5,598 nucleotides of DNA from CAYXOX01 sp964466745 (lineage in GTDB: Bacteria; Pseudomonadota; Alphaproteobacteria; Rhodobacterales; Rhodobacteraceae), in assembly GCA_964466745.1 (NCBI GenBank), contig CAYXOX010000175.1, positions 1 to 5,598 of the forward strand, in the 5' to 3' direction. The number at the start of each line of letters is the position of its first letter. Position 1 is the stretch's first letter. Below, piece by piece: positions 4,622 to 5,598 of this stretch. The position numbers were made by a program, and so were the translations under genes. A model generated the notes under the pieces. It was not told where the DNA came from, did not search any database, and saw only the letters and a list, made by a program, of their open reading frames with translations.

Positions 4622-4816
4622 CCCGGCAGGCAGGCTGACGGGCTCCCTTGAGGTGCGGGTGGCGAGGCACGGTGCGGAGCGGAGCGTGCGTGCCGGGCGC
4701 ACCGGCCGCGCGCGGGACGCGCCCGCGCCCATGAACCGCACCGTATACCATAGCATACCGCACGACGATGCGCTAAGGCAGCCGCATCGATTCCCGTTTC
4801 AAGGAAGGCGCAGCGC
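4622..4816 (+). promoter_or_regulatory. icd upstream region with hairpins and paired repeats
   Basis: This 195-nt region has no gene. From left to right it holds: a GCGCGGG/CCCGCGC stem (4710-4716 with 4722-4728, loop ACGCG), which competes with CGGGCGC/GCGCCCG (4694-4700 with 4719-4725); then an AT-rich island (4743-4757) flanked by the direct repeat ACCGCAC (4735-4741 and 4757-4763, 22 bp apart). After that comes CGATGCG/CGCATCG (4766-4772 with 4783-4789, 10-base loop). The icd ribosome-binding site AAGGAAGG is at 4801-4808. TATACC (4744-4749) or TAGCAT (4751-4756) could be a -10, but no matching -35 was seen. The 3' end of the VIT gene lacks a T-run terminator here. Confidence 0.4.
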
Positions 4817-5598
4817 ATGACCAAGATCAAGGTGGACAACCCCATCGTCGAGATGGACGGCGACGAGATGACCCGGATCATCTGGGACTTCATCAAGAAG
4901 AAGCTGATCCTGCCCTATCTCGATGTCGATCTGCTCTACTACGATCTCGGCATCGAGAGCCGGGACGCCACCGACGACCAGATCACCATCGATGCCGCGG
5001 AGAAGACCAGGGAAGTGGGCGTCGCCGTCAAATGCGCCACCATCACGCCGGACGAGGCCCGCGTGGAGGAGTTCGGGCTCAAGAAGATGTGGCGCAGCCC
5101 CAACGGCACGATCCGCAACATCCTCGGCGGCGTGGTGTTCCGCGCGCCCATCATCTGCCGCAACGTGCCCCGCCTCGTGCCCGGCTGGACCCAGCCCATC
5201 GTGATCGGGCGCCATGCCTACGGCGACCAGTACCGCGCGACCGACATGAAATTCCCGGGGCCGGGCACGCTTTCGATGAAATACGTGGGCGAGGACGGCG
5301 AGGTGATCGAGCACGAGGTGTTCAAGGCGCCGTCTTCGGGCATCTACATGGGGATGTACAACCTCGACCAGTCGATCATGGATTTCGCACGCGCCTCCAT
5401 GAACTACGCCCTCTCCATGGGCTGGCCACTCTACCTTTCCACCAAGAACACCATTCTCAAGCAGTACGACGGGCAGTTCATGATCCTGTTCCAGAAGGTG
5501 TTCGACGAGGAATTCGCGGGCAAGTTCAAGGAGGCCGGGATCACCTACGAGCACCGGCTGATCGACGACATGGTCGCCTCGTCGCTGAAATGGTCGGG
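4817..5598 (+). CDS. icd: NADP-dependent isocitrate dehydrogenase (3' end off the window)
   Basis: This TCA-cycle enzyme converts isocitrate to 2-oxoglutarate and CO2 with reduction of NADP+, in the cytosol as a homodimer. The visible 260 codons, of about 400-410 expected, begin MTKIKVDNPIVEMDGDEMTR. Numbering runs almost in step with human IDH1, which places this in the dimeric eukaryote-like type rather than the E. coli Icd type. Substrate residues are Ser94, Arg100 (SPNGTIRN), Arg109 (VVFR) and Arg132 (GRHAYGDQYR, with Tyr139 equivalent nearby). Lys210 in LSTKNTILKQYDG is the catalytic lysine, and Asp250/Asp251 in RLIDDMVAS are metal ligands. The NADP-binding segments lie beyond the window. 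AAGGAAGG eight bases upstream fixes the start. It reads away from the VIT gene with a 195-nt gap, so a promoter of its own is likely. The gene is unremarkable in composition. Confidence 0.97.
   Translation, partial: MTKIKVDNPIVEMDGDEMTRIIWDFIKKKLILPYLDVDLLYYDLGIESRDATDDQITIDAAEKTREVGVAVKCATITPDEARVEEFGLKKMWRSPNGTIRNILGGVVFRAPIICRNVPRLVPGWTQPIVIGRHAYGDQYRATDMKFPGPGTLSMKYVGEDGEVIEHEVFKAPSSGIYMGMYNLDQSIMDFARASMNYALSMGWPLYLSTKNTILKQYDGQFMILFQKVFDEEFAGKFKEAGITYEHRLIDDMVASSLKWS

Noticed and set aside
4694..4728. GC hairpins after the VIT gene as an intrinsic terminator.
   Set aside because: No T-run follows, the two stems are mutually exclusive, and they lie 70-110 nt past the stop codon.
4799..5554. 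A 251-codon minus-strand open frame opposite isocitrate dehydrogenase.
   Set aside because: The sense frame is an unmistakable icd; the His/Val/Asp-rich antisense product is a typical shadow.
1..5598. tRNA or rRNA genes, CRISPR arrays, insertion sequences, phage or defence genes.
   Set aside because: No cloverleaf, regularly spaced repeat array, transposase, integrase or defence motif was seen; all recognisable genes are housekeeping or iron-related.

Overview
The window reads as chromosomal DNA from a high-GC alphaproteobacterium, most likely of the order Rhodobacterales. The evidence is the order iscR, a short class I cysteine desulfurase, then sufB, with an alpha/beta hydrolase divergent from iscR. 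Other support is an Rrf2/IscR regulator without the usual three-cysteine cluster motif, and two copies of a short intergenic element (GGAGTATT, three bases, GCCAAGATGA) that I remember as widespread in that order. The taxonomic call rests on recall of gene order and protein style, not on a search.

Layout. Bases 1-2668 (minus strand) hold an iron-sulfur cluster assembly operon read right to left: iscR (2668-2207), cysteine desulfurase (1989-943) and the first 262 codons of sufB (788 to the left edge). The two internal spacers are long for an operon (217 and 154 nt), contain no convincing gene, and carry inverted repeats; one carries a copy of the dispersed element. Bases 2669-2963 are the divergent control region. 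It contains a perfect 19-bp palindrome (GCTTAGAA-TTG-TTCTAAGC) that matches the iron-control-element/Irr-box pattern and overlaps the likely -10 of the iscR promoter. Bases 2964-3617 (plus) encode a small alpha/beta hydrolase, followed by a 20-bp GC palindrome, a second hairpin and the second copy of the dispersed element. Bases 3893-4621 (plus) encode a VIT1/CCC1-family iron/manganese transporter. Bases 4817-5598 (plus) hold the first 260 codons of NADP-dependent isocitrate dehydrogenase.

How it fits together. IscR senses Fe-S status and would control the operon that supplies sulfur (desulfurase) and the cluster scaffold (SufB, with SufC/D/S presumably beyond the left edge). The iron-responsive palindrome adds likely control by iron or heme through Irr or a related regulator. 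The VIT-family transporter moves Fe/Mn out of the cytosol, so the left four-fifths of the window has an iron theme. The hydrolase has no known role in this, and icd is central metabolism.

I found no novel multi-gene system, mobile element, CRISPR array or RNA gene. The points most worth a second look are the iron-box/promoter overlap, a second iron-box-like palindrome inside the desulfurase coding sequence built from codons rare for this genome, the atypical single-cysteine IscR, and the paired dispersed elements.
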